DNA from: Nioella sp. MMSF_3534
GTDB taxonomy: Bacteria; Pseudomonadota; Alphaproteobacteria; Rhodobacterales; Rhodobacteraceae
Assembly (NCBI RefSeq): GCF_030732985.1
Contig: NZ_JASHJX010000020.1
Location: 1-64,000, forward strand
Direction: 5' to 3'
DNA: 64,000 nucleotides
Shown piece by piece: positions 9,301-18,474 of this stretch. A model generated the notes under the pieces. The model did not search any database. It was given only the letters and a program-made list of their open reading frames with translations, and was not told where the DNA came from. Both the position numbers and the translations under genes were made by a program. Numbering within the stretch: position 1 is the first letter of the stretch; each line of letters starts with the position of its first letter.

Positions 9301-9975
9301 TTAGTGATCCCCGGCGAAAGGCGCATCATCGCCCCAAAGCTCGGACACTCGTGCATCGCGCCCGCATCCCTGCCGATACAGCCCATAGGCCACCGATTTC
9401 CGGCGCGGGCCAAAGCGGGTCAGGATCAGGTCTTCGCTGCGGTAATAGTTCTGGTGGTATTCCTCCGCCGGCCAGAATGGCGCGGCATCCAGCACCGGTG
9501 TCACCACGCTTTGACCAAGCTGCGCCTCTGCGGCAGCGATCTCGGCCTCTGCTATTGCGCGCTCCTCGGCGCTGGCCGCGAAGATCGCGGTGCGATAGCT
9601 GTCGCCCCGGTCGCAGAACTGGCCACCATCGTCGGTCACGTCGATGGACCGCAAAAACAGGTGGATCAATTCCCGATAGGGCAGCCGGTCGGCGTCATAG
9701 GTGATTTCCACCACCTCGTAATGGCCGGTTCCGCCGCGCGTCACGTCGCGATAACTGGGATTGTCCAGCGTGCCCCCGGCAAAGCCCGACACCGCCTCGA
9801 TCACGCCATCGACGCTTTCGAAATCGCTCTCGACGCACCAGAAACAGCCGCCCGCGACCACGGCGGTGCGGATCTCTTCCGCGTTTGCGCGGCTGTGGCT
9901 GGCGATCAGGCCCAAACCGATGAAGAGCGCGAGGGCGGGGATCTTCAGATGATGTGCGATGCGAATACGGGGCAT
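9301..9975 (-). CDS. msrA: Exported peptide-methionine (S)-S-oxide reductase MsrA
   Basis: A 224-residue MsrA with the active-site motif GGCFWC (Cys44 catalytic, Cys47). A further cysteine near the C-terminus (RQGCGRD) may be the resolving residue. The first 32 residues form a signal peptide (basic start, then [19 protein letters not shown]), so this copy probably repairs oxidised Met in the periplasm. An upstream in-frame ATG at 10302 gives a 109-residue extension unlike the family; GAGGAGA lies 8-9 bases upstream of the chosen ATG. Confidence 0.93.
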   Translation of the reverse strand: MPRIRIAHHLKIPALALFIGLGLIASHSRANAEEIRTAVVAGGCFWCVESDFESVDGVIEAVSGFAGGTLDNPSYRDVTRGGTGHYEVVEITYDADRLPYRELIHLFLRSIDVTDDGGQFCDRGDSYRTAIFAASAEERAIAEAEIAAAEAQLGQSVVTPVLDAAPFWPAEEYHQNYYRSEDLILTRFGPRRKSVAYGLYRQGCGRDARVSELWGDDAPFAGDH

Positions 9976-10087
9976 GACATATGTCTCCTCTCTGATCCAT
10001 CCTGCGCGCCGGGGGTGCTGAAATACAACGCAATACCGCGTGAGCTCACGCCAGCTTGAGCCGCTGTTACGGGCGCGGCGCGCGCTT

Positions 10088-10152
10088 GCGAAATCGGGAT
10101 TCCGTCTGTACGGGGGGTGCACGGGGGGTGTACGCCCGGTGTACGGGGGGTG
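10088..10152 (+). repeat. 11-bp G-rich tandem repeat array, copy 1
   Basis: After a lead-in GGGATTCCGTCT come four head-to-tail 11-base units starting at 10108, 10119, 10130 and 10141, of consensus GYACGGGGGGT (the third is GTACGCCCGGT). The array ends 5 bases before the ATG at 10158. The same lead-in and three units recur at 29265-29323. Runs of six G make it G-quadruplex-capable. Confidence 0.8.
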
Positions 10153-10157
10153 ACGCC

Positions 10158-10874
10158 ATGAAAATCGCGATGTGGTCGGGTCCGCGCAACCTGTCGACGG
10201 CGATGATGTATGCCTTCGGAAACCGCGCCGATTGCGCGGTGGTGGATGAGCCGTTCTATGCCGCCTACCTGGCGAAAACCGGGCTGGATCATCCGATGTC
10301 AAACCAGATTCTGGCCGCTCAGCCGCATGATCCGCAGGTTGTAGCCGAGGCGCTGTCAGGCCCGAACCCGGACGGAAAACCTCATTGGTATCAAAAGCAT
10401 ATGACCCAGCACATGATTGCAGGCGTGCCCCGTCTTTGGATGCGCGATGTGGTCAATGTCTTCCTGATCCGGCACCCGGCGCGGGTGATTGCCAGCTATG
10501 CCGCCAAGCGTGAAAACCCGAGCCTTGACGATATCGGCTTCCGCCAACAGGCGGAGCTTTATCAGGAGGTCCAGTCCTTCGGTGGCAACCCGGTCGTGAT
10601 CGACAGCCACGATATCCGCGACAACCCCCGCGGGATGCTGGAAAAACTATGTGATGCCATAGGGTTAGACTCTGATCCCGCGATGCTGTCCTGGCCCGAA
10701 GGCGGCCACAAGGATGACGGTGTCTGGGCCCCGCATTGGTACGGCGCAGTCTGGAACAGCACCGGGTTCGCGGGCGCGGAAGGGCCATTGCCCAGGCTTG
10801 AAGGCGACGCCGCAAAGCTCTGTGAAGAGGCGATGCCATACTACCTGCAAATGGCCCCGAACGCGCTGACATAA
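10158..10874 (+). CDS. Sulfotransferase-family protein
   Basis: A 238-residue protein. The N-terminal [19 protein letters not shown] resembles the 5'-phosphosulfate-binding loop of PAPS-dependent sulfotransferases (P-loop-like fold), and [14 protein letters not shown] the 3'-phosphate-binding helix. The acceptor is unknown. The ATG at 10158 is chosen over 10056 because the upstream extension is translated tandem repeat. There is no recognisable Shine-Dalgarno sequence: the G-rich array abuts the start codon, so the array may influence translation. Confidence 0.8.
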   Translation: MKIAMWSGPRNLSTAMMYAFGNRADCAVVDEPFYAAYLAKTGLDHPMSNQILAAQPHDPQVVAEALSGPNPDGKPHWYQKHMTQHMIAGVPRLWMRDVVNVFLIRHPARVIASYAAKRENPSLDDIGFRQQAELYQEVQSFGGNPVVIDSHDIRDNPRGMLEKLCDAIGLDSDPAMLSWPEGGHKDDGVWAPHWYGAVWNSTGFAGAEGPLPRLEGDAAKLCEEAMPYYLQMAPNALT

Positions 10875-10974
10875 AAAATTCTTCCAGCCGCTGAAACTCT
10901 TTCCGTCTCCGCCTCGTGACTCCCCCATGCCACCCGATCCTGAGTGGCCCGATACCATAGGGAGAAACGAGAAA

Positions 10975-11388
10975 ATGAGAACGATCCTTCTGAGCACAGC
11001 CCTGTTTTTTGCCGCCAATGCCGTCTTTGCGGCGGGTCATGCCATTGCCCCCTCCGTCACCGCCACCGACCAAGATGTATCCGGCGGCACCGTGACTGCC
11101 GAGGCCATCGTCGCGCCCGCGAATGGCTGGCTGGTCGTGCACCGCACCGACGCCTCGATGGCCCCCGGCCCGGTGGTCGGCTACGCGCCGCTGCGCGAGG
11201 GCGAAAATGTTGATGTCACGGCGATTCTCCAGGAAGCCGTGGTCGCTGGCGACATGCTGATGCTGATGATCCACGGTGAAGACGGCGGCATGATGACCGG
11301 CGGCTTCGAATACACGCTTGGCGCCACCGAAGACGGCCCGATCCGCGTGGATGGCAACCTCGTCATGACGACGATCACCGCGCAATAA
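10975..11388 (+). CDS. Secreted small protein, possibly DUF7282-like
   Basis: A 137-residue protein with signal peptide MRTILLSTALFFAANAVFAA, preceded by GGGAGAAACGAG. The mature part has the pattern VTATDQDVSGGTVTAEAI, NGWLVVHRTD and GPVVGYAPLREGENVDV, reminiscent of the beta-sandwich DUF7282 domain; this is a tentative match from memory. Function unknown. It is followed by a good terminator, so it is probably monocistronic. Confidence 0.72.
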   Translation: MRTILLSTALFFAANAVFAAGHAIAPSVTATDQDVSGGTVTAEAIVAPANGWLVVHRTDASMAPGPVVGYAPLREGENVDVTAILQEAVVAGDMLMLMIHGEDGGMMTGGFEYTLGATEDGPIRVDGNLVMTTITAQ

Positions 11389-11428
11389 CGGGCTGAAACC
11401 CAGTCACTCCGCCCTGCTGCCACTTGTG

Positions 11429-11455
11429 CCGGCCCGCCTTGAGTGGGCCGGTTTC
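11429..11455 (+). terminator. Rho-independent terminator
   Basis: CCGGCCC (11429-11435) and GGGCCGG (11445-11451) form a 7-bp stem with a 9-base loop, followed by TTTCT. It lies 40 bases past the stop of the small secreted protein gene. Confidence 0.65.
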
Positions 11456-11557
11456 TGCACATGGAAGGCCAGACCACTGGGATTTTCAGAAACCCTGTTT
11501 ATACTGGGGCAGCAGCAGTAGAGTTCGTGTTCCCAAAGTGGATTAAGCAGGCGCCCC

Positions 11558-12508
11558 ATGGGCTACAACATCAGTGAAACGAGCGGCAATACGACCGGCG
11601 GTCCAAGCGATTGGGCGCAGACGCTCGACCTGTCCGACCCAAGTGCCACCAGCGTCAGCGGCGACTTCGATGTGGTGCCCCTGTTCGGGGGCGGATCGCC
11701 AAGTGAAGCCACTGACGGATATGCCTTTTCAGCGGTCAGCAATCCCGGTTACGGCACGCTCGTCACCAATGCGACCACGGGCGAATACACGTTCATCGTC
11801 GACCGATCTGCGGTGATCACCTCGGGCACCGATCAGGTAATCACCTTCACCGTGACCGGCACGAGTGGCGGCAGTTCCGATGAGGACACCGTCACCATCA
11901 CCATCCTGATCTGCGTCGCACGCGGCACGCTGATCGAAACGCCCGATGGGCCGCTTCCGGTGGAAACGCTGTCCGTCGGTGACAGGGTTGTCACGCTCGA
12001 TGGACCGCCGCAGCCGGTGCGCTGGATCGGATCGCGCCACCTGACGCAGCAGGATCTTGCCTGCACCCCCACCCTGCGCCCGATCCGCATCACCGCAGAT
12101 GCACTTGGCCCCGGAGTCCCCTCTCGCGATCTCCTTGTTTCGCCGCAGCACAGGGTTCTTCTGGATGGCTGGCGGGCCGAGCTGTTTCTTGCAGAACCGC
12201 AGGTGCTGGTGCCCGCGAAGATGCTGGTGAATGATCGGTCGATTACCGTCGATCATGAGGTGACAGAGGTGGAGTATTTCCACCTGCTTTTCGACAGCCA
12301 CCAGATTATTCTGACCGAAGGGCTTGCCACCGAAAGCTTCTTTCCGGGTGATCATGCCATGGACGAACTGGATCGCGCGGTCCGTGACGAGATCGTGCAG
12401 CTTTTCCCGCAGTTGAGTGACCCCGCCAGCTACGGAGACCCCGCGCGCCCCTCGCTGCGCACATGGGAGGCCCGGGTTCTGATGGGGTCGGAACGGGCCG
12501 GGCCATGA
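11558..12508 (+). CDS. Hint-domain (hedgehog/intein-type) protein
   Basis: A 316-residue protein without a signal peptide. Residues 1-117 are Gly/Ser/Thr/Asp-rich, ending in a cadherin/VCBS-like repeat (GEYTFIVDRS, then ITFTVTGTSGG). A Hint_2-type domain runs from Cys119 to about 265: CVARGTLIETPDG, VGDRVVTLDG, SRDLLVSPQHRVLL and the closing HEVTEVEYFHLLFD segment. Cys119 is at the family's autoprocessing position. Such proteins are frequent in Rhodobacterales and often secreted by type I systems, but no glycine-rich RTX nonapeptides are visible. The stop overlaps the HlyC-like start by 4 bases. Confidence 0.88.
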   Translation: MGYNISETSGNTTGGPSDWAQTLDLSDPSATSVSGDFDVVPLFGGGSPSEATDGYAFSAVSNPGYGTLVTNATTGEYTFIVDRSAVITSGTDQVITFTVTGTSGGSSDEDTVTITILICVARGTLIETPDGPLPVETLSVGDRVVTLDGPPQPVRWIGSRHLTQQDLACTPTLRPIRITADALGPGVPSRDLLVSPQHRVLLDGWRAELFLAEPQVLVPAKMLVNDRSITVDHEVTEVEYFHLLFDSHQIILTEGLATESFFPGDHAMDELDRAVRDEIVQLFPQLSDPASYGDPARPSLRTWEARVLMGSERAGP

Positions 12509-13017
12509 CCGCGCAGGATATGGAGGGCAAGGCGGTTCCGCCGATCGAGATGCCATCGGCTGACAAGCTGCGTGTCTATGGTGATTTTCTGTTCCTCGCC
12601 TTTCGCAGTCCGCGCCATGCCGAGATGCCCGTTTCCGTGCTGCGCCGGTATTTCGAACCGGCGGTTGAAACCGGGCAATTCAGGATCTTCCGTTTCGACG
12701 ATGTGCCGCGCGGCCTGTTTACCTGGGCCTTCCTGAACAGTGCCGCCGAGGAAAAGCTGATCACCGGAGAACCGCTCGACCCCAAGGATTGGACCTCTGG
12801 CGAGAACCTGTGGATCATCGACCTCATTGCACCTTATCGCGGGCTGACGGCCTCGATGGTGCGTTGGATCATGCGCCGTGGCAATTTCACGGACAGACAG
12901 TTCCGGTTTCGCCGCGTTGTCGGTGCAAACCAGACGCAGCGGATCGTTCACATAGATTTCGACCGCGAGAAGCTGTCGCATGTGATGACGGACCGCGAGT
13001 TTCTTGACGGTCTTTAG
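12505..13017 (+). CDS. HlyC-like toxin-activating lysine acyltransferase
   Basis: A 170-residue homologue of HlyC, which transfers fatty acyl groups from acyl-ACP to internal lysines of RTX toxins. It aligns by eye with E. coli HlyC: SPRHAEMPVSVL carries His38 (HlyC His23), and DWTSGENLWIIDLIAPYRG carries Asp106 (HlyC Asp92), so both catalytic residues are present. The ATG at 12505 overlaps the Hint gene stop (ATGA), indicating translational coupling. No RTX toxin gene is in the window; the Hint protein is the obvious candidate substrate. Confidence 0.85.
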   Translation: MTAQDMEGKAVPPIEMPSADKLRVYGDFLFLAFRSPRHAEMPVSVLRRYFEPAVETGQFRIFRFDDVPRGLFTWAFLNSAAEEKLITGEPLDPKDWTSGENLWIIDLIAPYRGLTASMVRWIMRRGNFTDRQFRFRRVVGANQTQRIVHIDFDREKLSHVMTDREFLDGL

Positions 13018-13301
13018 CCCTTCAACAACTGGCTCAGCTTCATCGCGACAGCCGGATTGCCGCTGACCTTGAGCTTGCCCATCATCAGCCCCGTCATCGG
13101 GTTCAGCTTGCCCGCCAGCAGCTTCACCAGATTGTCCTGACTGAGCGACAGGGTGCAGTCGGCTTCACGATCAACGGTCGTGGCCCCGCCATCGGCCAGC
13201 ACGATCACACCATCCTCGCCGCAATCGAACTTGAGCGACCCTTCGAACGGCTTGTCCGCCAGCCCTGCATTGATCCGGCCTGCGATCTCTTCCAGTGCCA
13301 T
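13014..13301 (-). CDS. SCP2 sterol-binding-domain protein
   Basis: A 95-residue single SCP2 domain: GSLKFDCGEDGVIVLADG, then the ADCTLSLSQDNLVKLLAGKLNP and MTGLMMGKLKVSGN signature. It is a small cytoplasmic lipid-binding fold of unknown ligand in bacteria. The start is MALEEIAGRI at 13301; the in-frame ATG at 13352 would run into the argG terminator. It is convergent with, and overlaps by 4 bases, the HlyC-like gene. Confidence 0.87.
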   Translation of the reverse strand: MALEEIAGRINAGLADKPFEGSLKFDCGEDGVIVLADGGATTVDREADCTLSLSQDNLVKLLAGKLNPMTGLMMGKLKVSGNPAVAMKLSQLLKG

Positions 13302-13316
13302 ATCGGCCCCCAAATG

Positions 13317-13344
13317 AAAAACCCGCCCAATCTGATGGGCGGGT
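13317..13344 (-). terminator. Rho-independent terminator of argG
   Basis: Read on the minus strand: a perfect 9-bp stem ACCCGCCCA/TGGGCGGGT (13321-13329 with 13336-13344), a 6-base loop, then TTTTT. It starts 36 bases beyond the argG stop and lies just upstream of the SCP2 gene. Confidence 0.85.
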
Positions 13345-13379
13345 CTTTGCAATCTGGCAATGCTGACGTGGCTGGAAGT

Positions 13380-14606
13380 TCAGCCGTTCAGCCGACGGTT
13401 CCGCATCGCGATCAGGCGCAGGCGCAGGGCGTTCAGCTTGATGAAGCCCTGTGCGTCCTTCTGGTCATAGGCGCCCGCATCATCCTCGAACGTCACATGC
13501 TCTTCGGAATAGAGCGAATGATCCGACCACCGGCCAACGCAGCGGGCGAGGCCCTTGTAAAGCTTCAGCCGCACGGTGCCGGTGACATGTTCCTGGCTCT
13601 TGTCGATTGCGGCCTGCAGCATCTCGCGCTCGGGGCTGTACCAGAAGCCGTTATAGATCAGCTCTGCATATTGCGGCATCAGCTGGTCCTTCAGGTGCAT
13701 CGCGCCACGATCCATGGTGATCGACTCGATGCCCCGATGGGCCTCCAGCAGAAGGGTGCCGCCGGGGGTTTCGTAGATGCCGCGCGACTTCATGCCTACG
13801 AAGCGGCCTTCGACCAGATCGAGCCGTCCGCAGCCATGCTTGCCGCCCAGTTCGTTCAGCTTGGTCAGCATCTCGGCAGGGGTCACGGCCTGCCCGTTGA
13901 TGGACACGGCATCGCCCTTCTCGAACCCGATTTCCACGTATTCCGGTTCATTCGGGGCATCCTCGGGATGCACGGTCCGCTGGTAGACATAGTCGGGCGC
14001 ATCCACGGCGGGATCTTCCAGAACCTTGCCCTCGGACGAGGTGTGCAGAAGGTTCGCATCGACCGAGAACGGCGCCTCGCCGCGCTTGTCCTTGGCAATC
14101 GGGATCTGGTTCTTCTCGGCGAAATCCAGCAGCTTCGTGCGGCTGGTCAGGTCCCATTCCCGCCACGGCGCGATCACCTTGATATCGGGGTTCAGCGCAT
14201 AGGCGGACAGCTCGAACCGAACCTGGTCATTGCCCTTGCCGGTCGCGCCATGGGCGACGGCATCGGCGCCGGTTTCCTCGGCGATCTCGATCAGGCGCTT
14301 GGAAATCAGCGGCCGCGCGATGGAGGTGCCGAGCAGATAGAGCCCCTCGTACTGCGCATTGGCGCGGAACATCGGGTTCACGAAGTCGCGCACGAATTCC
14401 TCGCGCACATCCTCGATATAGATGTTTTCCGGCTTGATCCCCAGCATCAGCGCCTTTTCGCGCGCCGGTTCCAGTTCCTCGCCCTGGCCCAGATCGGCGG
14501 TGAATGTCACCACTTCGCAGCCATATTCGGTCTGCAGCCACTTGAGGATGATCGAGGTATCGAGACCGCCGGAATAGGCGAGAACGACTTTCTTGGGCGC
14601 AGACAT
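13380..14606 (-). CDS. argG: Argininosuccinate synthase
   Basis: A 408-residue protein of usual ArgG length. It joins citrulline and aspartate with ATP in arginine synthesis. The N-terminal ATP-pyrophosphatase loop is [18 protein letters not shown]. Downstream signatures include [16 protein letters not shown] and [17 protein letters not shown]. It is monocistronic, with its own terminator downstream and a divergent membrane-protein gene upstream. Confidence 0.97.
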   Translation of the reverse strand: MSAPKKVVLAYSGGLDTSIILKWLQTEYGCEVVTFTADLGQGEELEPAREKALMLGIKPENIYIEDVREEFVRDFVNPMFRANAQYEGLYLLGTSIARPLISKRLIEIAEETGADAVAHGATGKGNDQVRFELSAYALNPDIKVIAPWREWDLTSRTKLLDFAEKNQIPIAKDKRGEAPFSVDANLLHTSSEGKVLEDPAVDAPDYVYQRTVHPEDAPNEPEYVEIGFEKGDAVSINGQAVTPAEMLTKLNELGGKHGCGRLDLVEGRFVGMKSRGIYETPGGTLLLEAHRGIESITMDRGAMHLKDQLMPQYAELIYNGFWYSPEREMLQAAIDKSQEHVTGTVRLKLYKGLARCVGRWSDHSLYSEEHVTFEDDAGAYDQKDAQGFIKLNALRLRLIAMRNRRLNG

Positions 14607-14688
14607 GGGGTATCTCCGGGAATTCGATTGACCGGGGCGGCGATACCGGGTTTTCAGGGGGGAAGCAAGACAAGCGGAGTGTGAGCGT

Positions 14689-15468
14689 ATGGACTATGGC
14701 TATCGGATGTTGCGGCACATCGTGGCGCAGGTTTTTGGAAATATGGGACAAGCGGCGCGTCTGACGCTGGTTCCGACCTTCCTGCCCGCTGCCGTCCTGC
14801 TGGCCCTGTTCATGAGCTGGGGCGTTTCCTACACCACGTTCGGCAATACCACGGTTGATCCGGCGCAACTGCCTGACGTCAACCCTGGCGTGATCTTCCT
14901 GACCGTCCTGGCGGGCGTCGTTGTCAGCGTCATCACCTATTGCTGGGCCGCTGTTGGTTGGCACCGTTTCGTGCTGCTGGAAGAATACGGGCGCGGTGTG
15001 GTGCCGAACTGGCACGGGCCCTACATCATGTCCTATCTGGGCCGCGCGTTTCTGATCGGTCTGTTTGCGGTTGCGGTCAGCATTGCCGCGATGATCGTCC
15101 TTGGTATTTTCCTCAGCGTCATCCCGTCCCAGGCCTTCGCCTTCGTCCTTCTGACCGGCTTCACGCTTGGCTTGACCTGGCTGATCACCCGCGTCGGGCT
15201 GATCCTGCCTGCCGCCGCGCTTGGCCAGAAGATGACCTTCCGCGAAAGCTGGGAAGCGACGAAGCCCGTTGCCAGCCATCTTCTGGTGCCGCTGTTCTTC
15301 ATTGCGCTGGCCATGACCCTCGCGAACCAGTTGGTTGCGGTGATCTTCGGTGAAAGCGCCCTTGGGATCATCCCGATGGCGTTTCTGTACTGGATACAGG
15401 TGCTGCTGAACCTGTCCCTGCTGACCACGCTTTTCGGCACACAGATCGAAGGCCGCCCCCTGAACTGA
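14689..15468 (+). CDS. Six-helix integral membrane protein, unknown function
   Basis: A 259-residue hydrophobic protein with about six predicted membrane helices: near residues 24-44, 64-85, 115-140, 148-175, 195-215 and 225-247. No enzyme or transporter motif is recognisable. It is divergent from argG (82-base gap) and followed after 18 bases by ilvA, so the two may be co-transcribed. Confidence 0.75.
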   Translation: MDYGYRMLRHIVAQVFGNMGQAARLTLVPTFLPAAVLLALFMSWGVSYTTFGNTTVDPAQLPDVNPGVIFLTVLAGVVVSVITYCWAAVGWHRFVLLEEYGRGVVPNWHGPYIMSYLGRAFLIGLFAVAVSIAAMIVLGIFLSVIPSQAFAFVLLTGFTLGLTWLITRVGLILPAAALGQKMTFRESWEATKPVASHLLVPLFFIALAMTLANQLVAVIFGESALGIIPMAFLYWIQVLLNLSLLTTLFGTQIEGRPLN

Positions 15469-15486
15469 TCCCGAAAGGCACGCGCC

Positions 15487-16734
15487 ATGAGTGATTTTGC
15501 CGACAAGGCCCGTGCGGCCACGGCCGCGATGAGAGAGCTGTTTCCGCCGACGCCGCTCTTGCGCAATGCCTTTCTGTCGGACCGCTATGGCGCCGATATC
15601 TGGCTGAAGCGCGAAGACCTGTCGCCGGTGCGCAGCTACAAGATCCGCGGGGCCTTCAACGCCATGACCAAGCGGCTGGCCGAAGATCCCGAGCGGCGGC
15701 TTTTCGTCTGTGCGAGCGCGGGCAATCACGCGCAGGGCGTGGCCTTCGTCTGCCGCCATTTCGGGGTGCGGGGCGAGATCTTCATGCCGGTCACCACGCC
15801 GCGCCAGAAGATCGACAAGACCCGCGCCTTTGGCGGCGATGCGGTCGAGATCAAGCTGGTGGGCGACTATTTCGACGAAACGCTGGCCGCCGCACAGGCG
15901 TTCTGTGCCGAAACCGGCGCCGCCTTCCTGTCGCCCTTCGATGACCCCGACGTGATGGAAGGCCAGGCCTCGGTCGCGGTGGAGCTGCTGGAACAGCTCG
16001 GCGCAACGCCCGATCGGCTGATCCTGCCTGTCGGCGGTGGCGGCCTGTCCTCCGGCGTGCTGTCCTATCTGAAATCCGTGCGGGCGGGGACGCGGGTGAA
16101 ACTGGTGGAACCGCAGGGCGGGGCAAGTCTGGCCGCCGCGCTGAAAGCGGGTGAACCGGTGACTCTGCCGCAGGTCAACAATTTCGTCGACGGGGCCGCC
16201 GTGGCACGGATTGGCGAGGCCCCGTTCGAGGTTTTGTGCTCGACCGATCCGGGCGATGTTCTGGCCGCCCCGGAAAATCGCATTTGCGTGACGATTTCCG
16301 AGATGCTGAATGTCGAGGGGATCGTTCTGGAACCTGCGGGCGCTCTTGCCATCGACGCGCTGAAAGATCTGGGCGCGGCGTTGCGAGGTCAGACCGTGGT
16401 CTGCGTTACCTCGGGCGGGAATTTCGATTTCGAGAGGCTGCCCGAGGTCAAGGAACGCGCCATGCGATTCCGGGGGGTGAAGAAATACTTCATCCTGCGC
16501 ATGCCGCAGCGTCCCGGCGCGCTGAAGGATTTTCTTGGGCTGCTCGGCCCCGGCGACGATATCGCCCGGTTCGAGTATCTCAAGAAATCCGCGCGGAATT
16601 TCGGTTCGGTTCTGATCGGGATCGAATCGCGAGATGCCGCCGATTTCGACGGGCTGTTCGCACGCATGGAAGAACGCGGCTTTGCCTATCGCGACATTAC
16701 CGAAGACGAGGTGCTGTCCGAATTCCTGATCTAG
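15487..16734 (+). CDS. ilvA: Threonine ammonia-lyase (biosynthetic, ACT-like C-terminus)
   Basis: A 415-residue PLP enzyme converting threonine to 2-oxobutanoate for isoleucine synthesis. Lys52 in SYKIRGAFNAM is the PLP Schiff-base lysine, CASAGNHAQGVAF the asparagine loop, and PVGGGGLSSG the phosphate-binding glycine loop. Residues about 330-415 form one ACT-like regulatory domain (KYFILRMPQRPGALKDFL), consistent with an allosterically controlled biosynthetic form shorter than E. coli IlvA (514). Its stop overlaps the convergent Hpt gene by 4 bases. Confidence 0.93.
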   Translation: MSDFADKARAATAAMRELFPPTPLLRNAFLSDRYGADIWLKREDLSPVRSYKIRGAFNAMTKRLAEDPERRLFVCASAGNHAQGVAFVCRHFGVRGEIFMPVTTPRQKIDKTRAFGGDAVEIKLVGDYFDETLAAAQAFCAETGAAFLSPFDDPDVMEGQASVAVELLEQLGATPDRLILPVGGGGLSSGVLSYLKSVRAGTRVKLVEPQGGASLAAALKAGEPVTLPQVNNFVDGAAVARIGEAPFEVLCSTDPGDVLAAPENRICVTISEMLNVEGIVLEPAGALAIDALKDLGAALRGQTVVCVTSGGNFDFERLPEVKERAMRFRGVKKYFILRMPQRPGALKDFLGLLGPGDDIARFEYLKKSARNFGSVLIGIESRDAADFDGLFARMEERGFAYRDITEDEVLSEFLI

Positions 16735-17051
16735 GCCGCGTCGGCGGACAGGTCCGTTTGAAACGCCTGCACCGAGTCCCGGTAGAGCCGGTCCAGATAT
16801 GCCACATCCACCGACTGGCCTGCTATGGCCCGTTTTTCCGCGTCGGTGCAGGCAGTGGCGAAATCGGTGAATCCGAGATTGAGGGCACTGCCGCGCAACC
16901 CGTGAAACACATCCGGCCCCGAAGGCCCGGTCGCTGAACAGAGCGTTGCCATCGTGTCTGCCATCTCATCCAGAAACATCTCTGCCACTTCGGAAAAATC
17001 CTCTTCCCCGATCTCCTGCCGAAGCTCTTCCAGACGCTCTCGATCAATCAC
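16731..17051 (-). CDS. Hpt-domain phosphotransfer protein
   Basis: A 106-residue single Hpt domain. His50 in FHGLRGSALNLGF is the phospho-acceptor in the canonical HxLRGSAxxLG context, flanked by helices EEIGEEDFSEVAEMFLDEM and TACTDAEKRAIAG. It would relay phosphate between a hybrid kinase and a receiver. It is divergent from the receiver-phosphatase gene (gap 115 bases), making that protein a likely partner. No histidine kinase is in the window. Confidence 0.88.
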   Translation of the reverse strand: MIDRERLEELRQEIGEEDFSEVAEMFLDEMADTMATLCSATGPSGPDVFHGLRGSALNLGFTDFATACTDAEKRAIAGQSVDVAYLDRLYRDSVQAFQTDLSADAA

Positions 17052-17166
17052 CGCGGCCTCCGTTCCCGCTGTTCATTTCCCGAAATCCTAGGCCAGATCC
17101 CTTAACGGGAGATTAGGAAAGCCGGCCAGATAAGCAGCATTTTACAGTTCACCTGCCCTTAACCCG

Positions 17167-18474
17167 GTGCTGTCACGAATGGCCGGATTCACAGGCAAGA
17201 GGTGGCAGGTGCCCGATGACGCGACATTAATGACGGACAGGGCCGGGGCCACAATCCCTGACCTGTCACCTGTACTGGTGCTGGAAAACAGCCCGGCGCA
17301 GCGGCGCTTGCTGGCCACACTGCTGCGCAAATGGGGCCATCCGGTCACCGTCTGCGACAGCCCCGAACTGGCACTCGACATCCTGTCACGCGAAGCGATC
17401 CCGATCATCCTGACCGATTGGATGATGCCCGGCATGTCAGGCCCCGATTTCTGCCGCGCCTTCCGGCGGATGGACCGGGAAAGCTATGGCTATGTCATCC
17501 TGCTGACCTCCAAATCCGAGAAGTCTGAAATCGTTCTGGGGCTGGAGGCGGGGGCGGATGATTTCGTGACAAAACCCGTCAACCCCCATGAATTGCGCGC
17601 CCGGATCAGGGCGGGGGAACGGATCGTTGCCATGCAGGGCGAACTGGTCAGCCAGAACCGCAAGATCAGTAGCACGCTGGCGGAACTTCAAACGCTATAT
17701 GACGCGCTCGACCGTGACCTGGTCGAGGCCAAGAGGTTGCAGGAATCGCTGGTGCGCGAAACCTTCCGCCCGGTGCAGAACGGGTCCGTCGCGCTGTTGC
17801 TGCGGTCCAGCGGCCATGTGGGTGGCGATCTTGTGGGGTTCTTCCCGATCCCCGGCAACCGGATCGGGGTTTTTTCGCTCGACGTGTCCGGCCATGGCGT
17901 CACCTCGGCGCTGTTGGCCGCGCGCATGGCAGGGCTGCTTGGCACCGCTGCGCCGGAACAGAACGTGGCGCTGGTGCAGGCCAGGGGTGGTCATTGGGTC
18001 GCCCTGCCGCCCGATGACGTGGCCCGCAAGCTGAACCAGATGATGTTCGAAGAGGTGGAAACCGATCTCTATTTCACCCTCTGTCTGGCGGATGTGGATC
18101 TTGAAACCGGCAATACGCGCATGGTTCAGGCAGGCCATCCGCACCCTGCGATTCTGCGCTCGGGCGGCCAGGTTGACTGGGTCGGCGAAGGCGGGATGCC
18201 CATTGGCCTTCTGCCCGGCGCGCGGTTCGAAACAGTTGAGTTTCAGTTGAATCCCGGTGACCGATTGCTGCTGCATTCCGACGGCTTTACCGAATGCGCC
18301 AACCCCGCTGGCGGCTATCTGGGAGAAGACGGGCTGGCAGAGCTTGTGACCCGCCACGCGAACGCCCCCGCAGATGGTTTCCTGCCGAAACTCTTGAAAG
18401 AGCTGGAAGCCTATTCAAGCCGCCCCGATTTCGACGACGACGTGTCAGCGATCTGCCTGAGCTTCACGCCCTGA
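17167..18474 (+). CDS. Response regulator with SpoIIE/PP2C-type phosphatase output
   Basis: A 435-residue protein. Receiver domain: residues about 35-155 (phospho-acceptor Asp84 in ILTDWMMPGMSG, Lys136 in FVTKPVNP). Then a coiled linker (about 160-195), then a PPM-type phosphatase (SLDVSGHGVTSALLAA, MVQAGHPHPAIL, LLLHSDGFTE, terminal DFDDDVSAICL) with the metal-binding aspartates. This RsbU-like architecture usually dephosphorylates an anti-sigma-factor antagonist. The start is uncertain: a GTG at 17167 or ATGs at 17179 and 17230; none has a strong ribosome site. Confidence 0.88.
   Translation: MLSRMAGFTGKRWQVPDDATLMTDRAGATIPDLSPVLVLENSPAQRRLLATLLRKWGHPVTVCDSPELALDILSREAIPIILTDWMMPGMSGPDFCRAFRRMDRESYGYVILLTSKSEKSEIVLGLEAGADDFVTKPVNPHELRARIRAGERIVAMQGELVSQNRKISSTLAELQTLYDALDRDLVEAKRLQESLVRETFRPVQNGSVALLLRSSGHVGGDLVGFFPIPGNRIGVFSLDVSGHGVTSALLAARMAGLLGTAAPEQNVALVQARGGHWVALPPDDVARKLNQMMFEEVETDLYFTLCLADVDLETGNTRMVQAGHPHPAILRSGGQVDWVGEGGMPIGLLPGARFETVEFQLNPGDRLLLHSDGFTECANPAGGYLGEDGLAELVTRHANAPADGFLPKLLKELEAYSSRPDFDDDVSAICLSFTP

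Noticed and set aside
10108-10151. CRISPR-like array
   Set aside because: The units are contiguous 11-mers without spacers and there are no cas genes; no CRISPR array is seen anywhere in the window.
10056-10157. N-terminal extension of the sulfotransferase-like protein
   Set aside because: It would be a translation of the tandem G-rich repeat; the family N-terminus starts at the ATG at 10158.
13314-14684. Long plus-strand ORF (456 codons) opposite argG
   Set aside because: It is entirely antisense to a complete, well-conserved argG and has no recognisable domain; GC-rich codon bias gives such shadows.
14227-15759. Long minus-strand ORF (510 codons)
   Set aside because: It runs antisense through the membrane-protein gene and the ilvA start, and out of frame in argG; low-complexity charged translation, no family.
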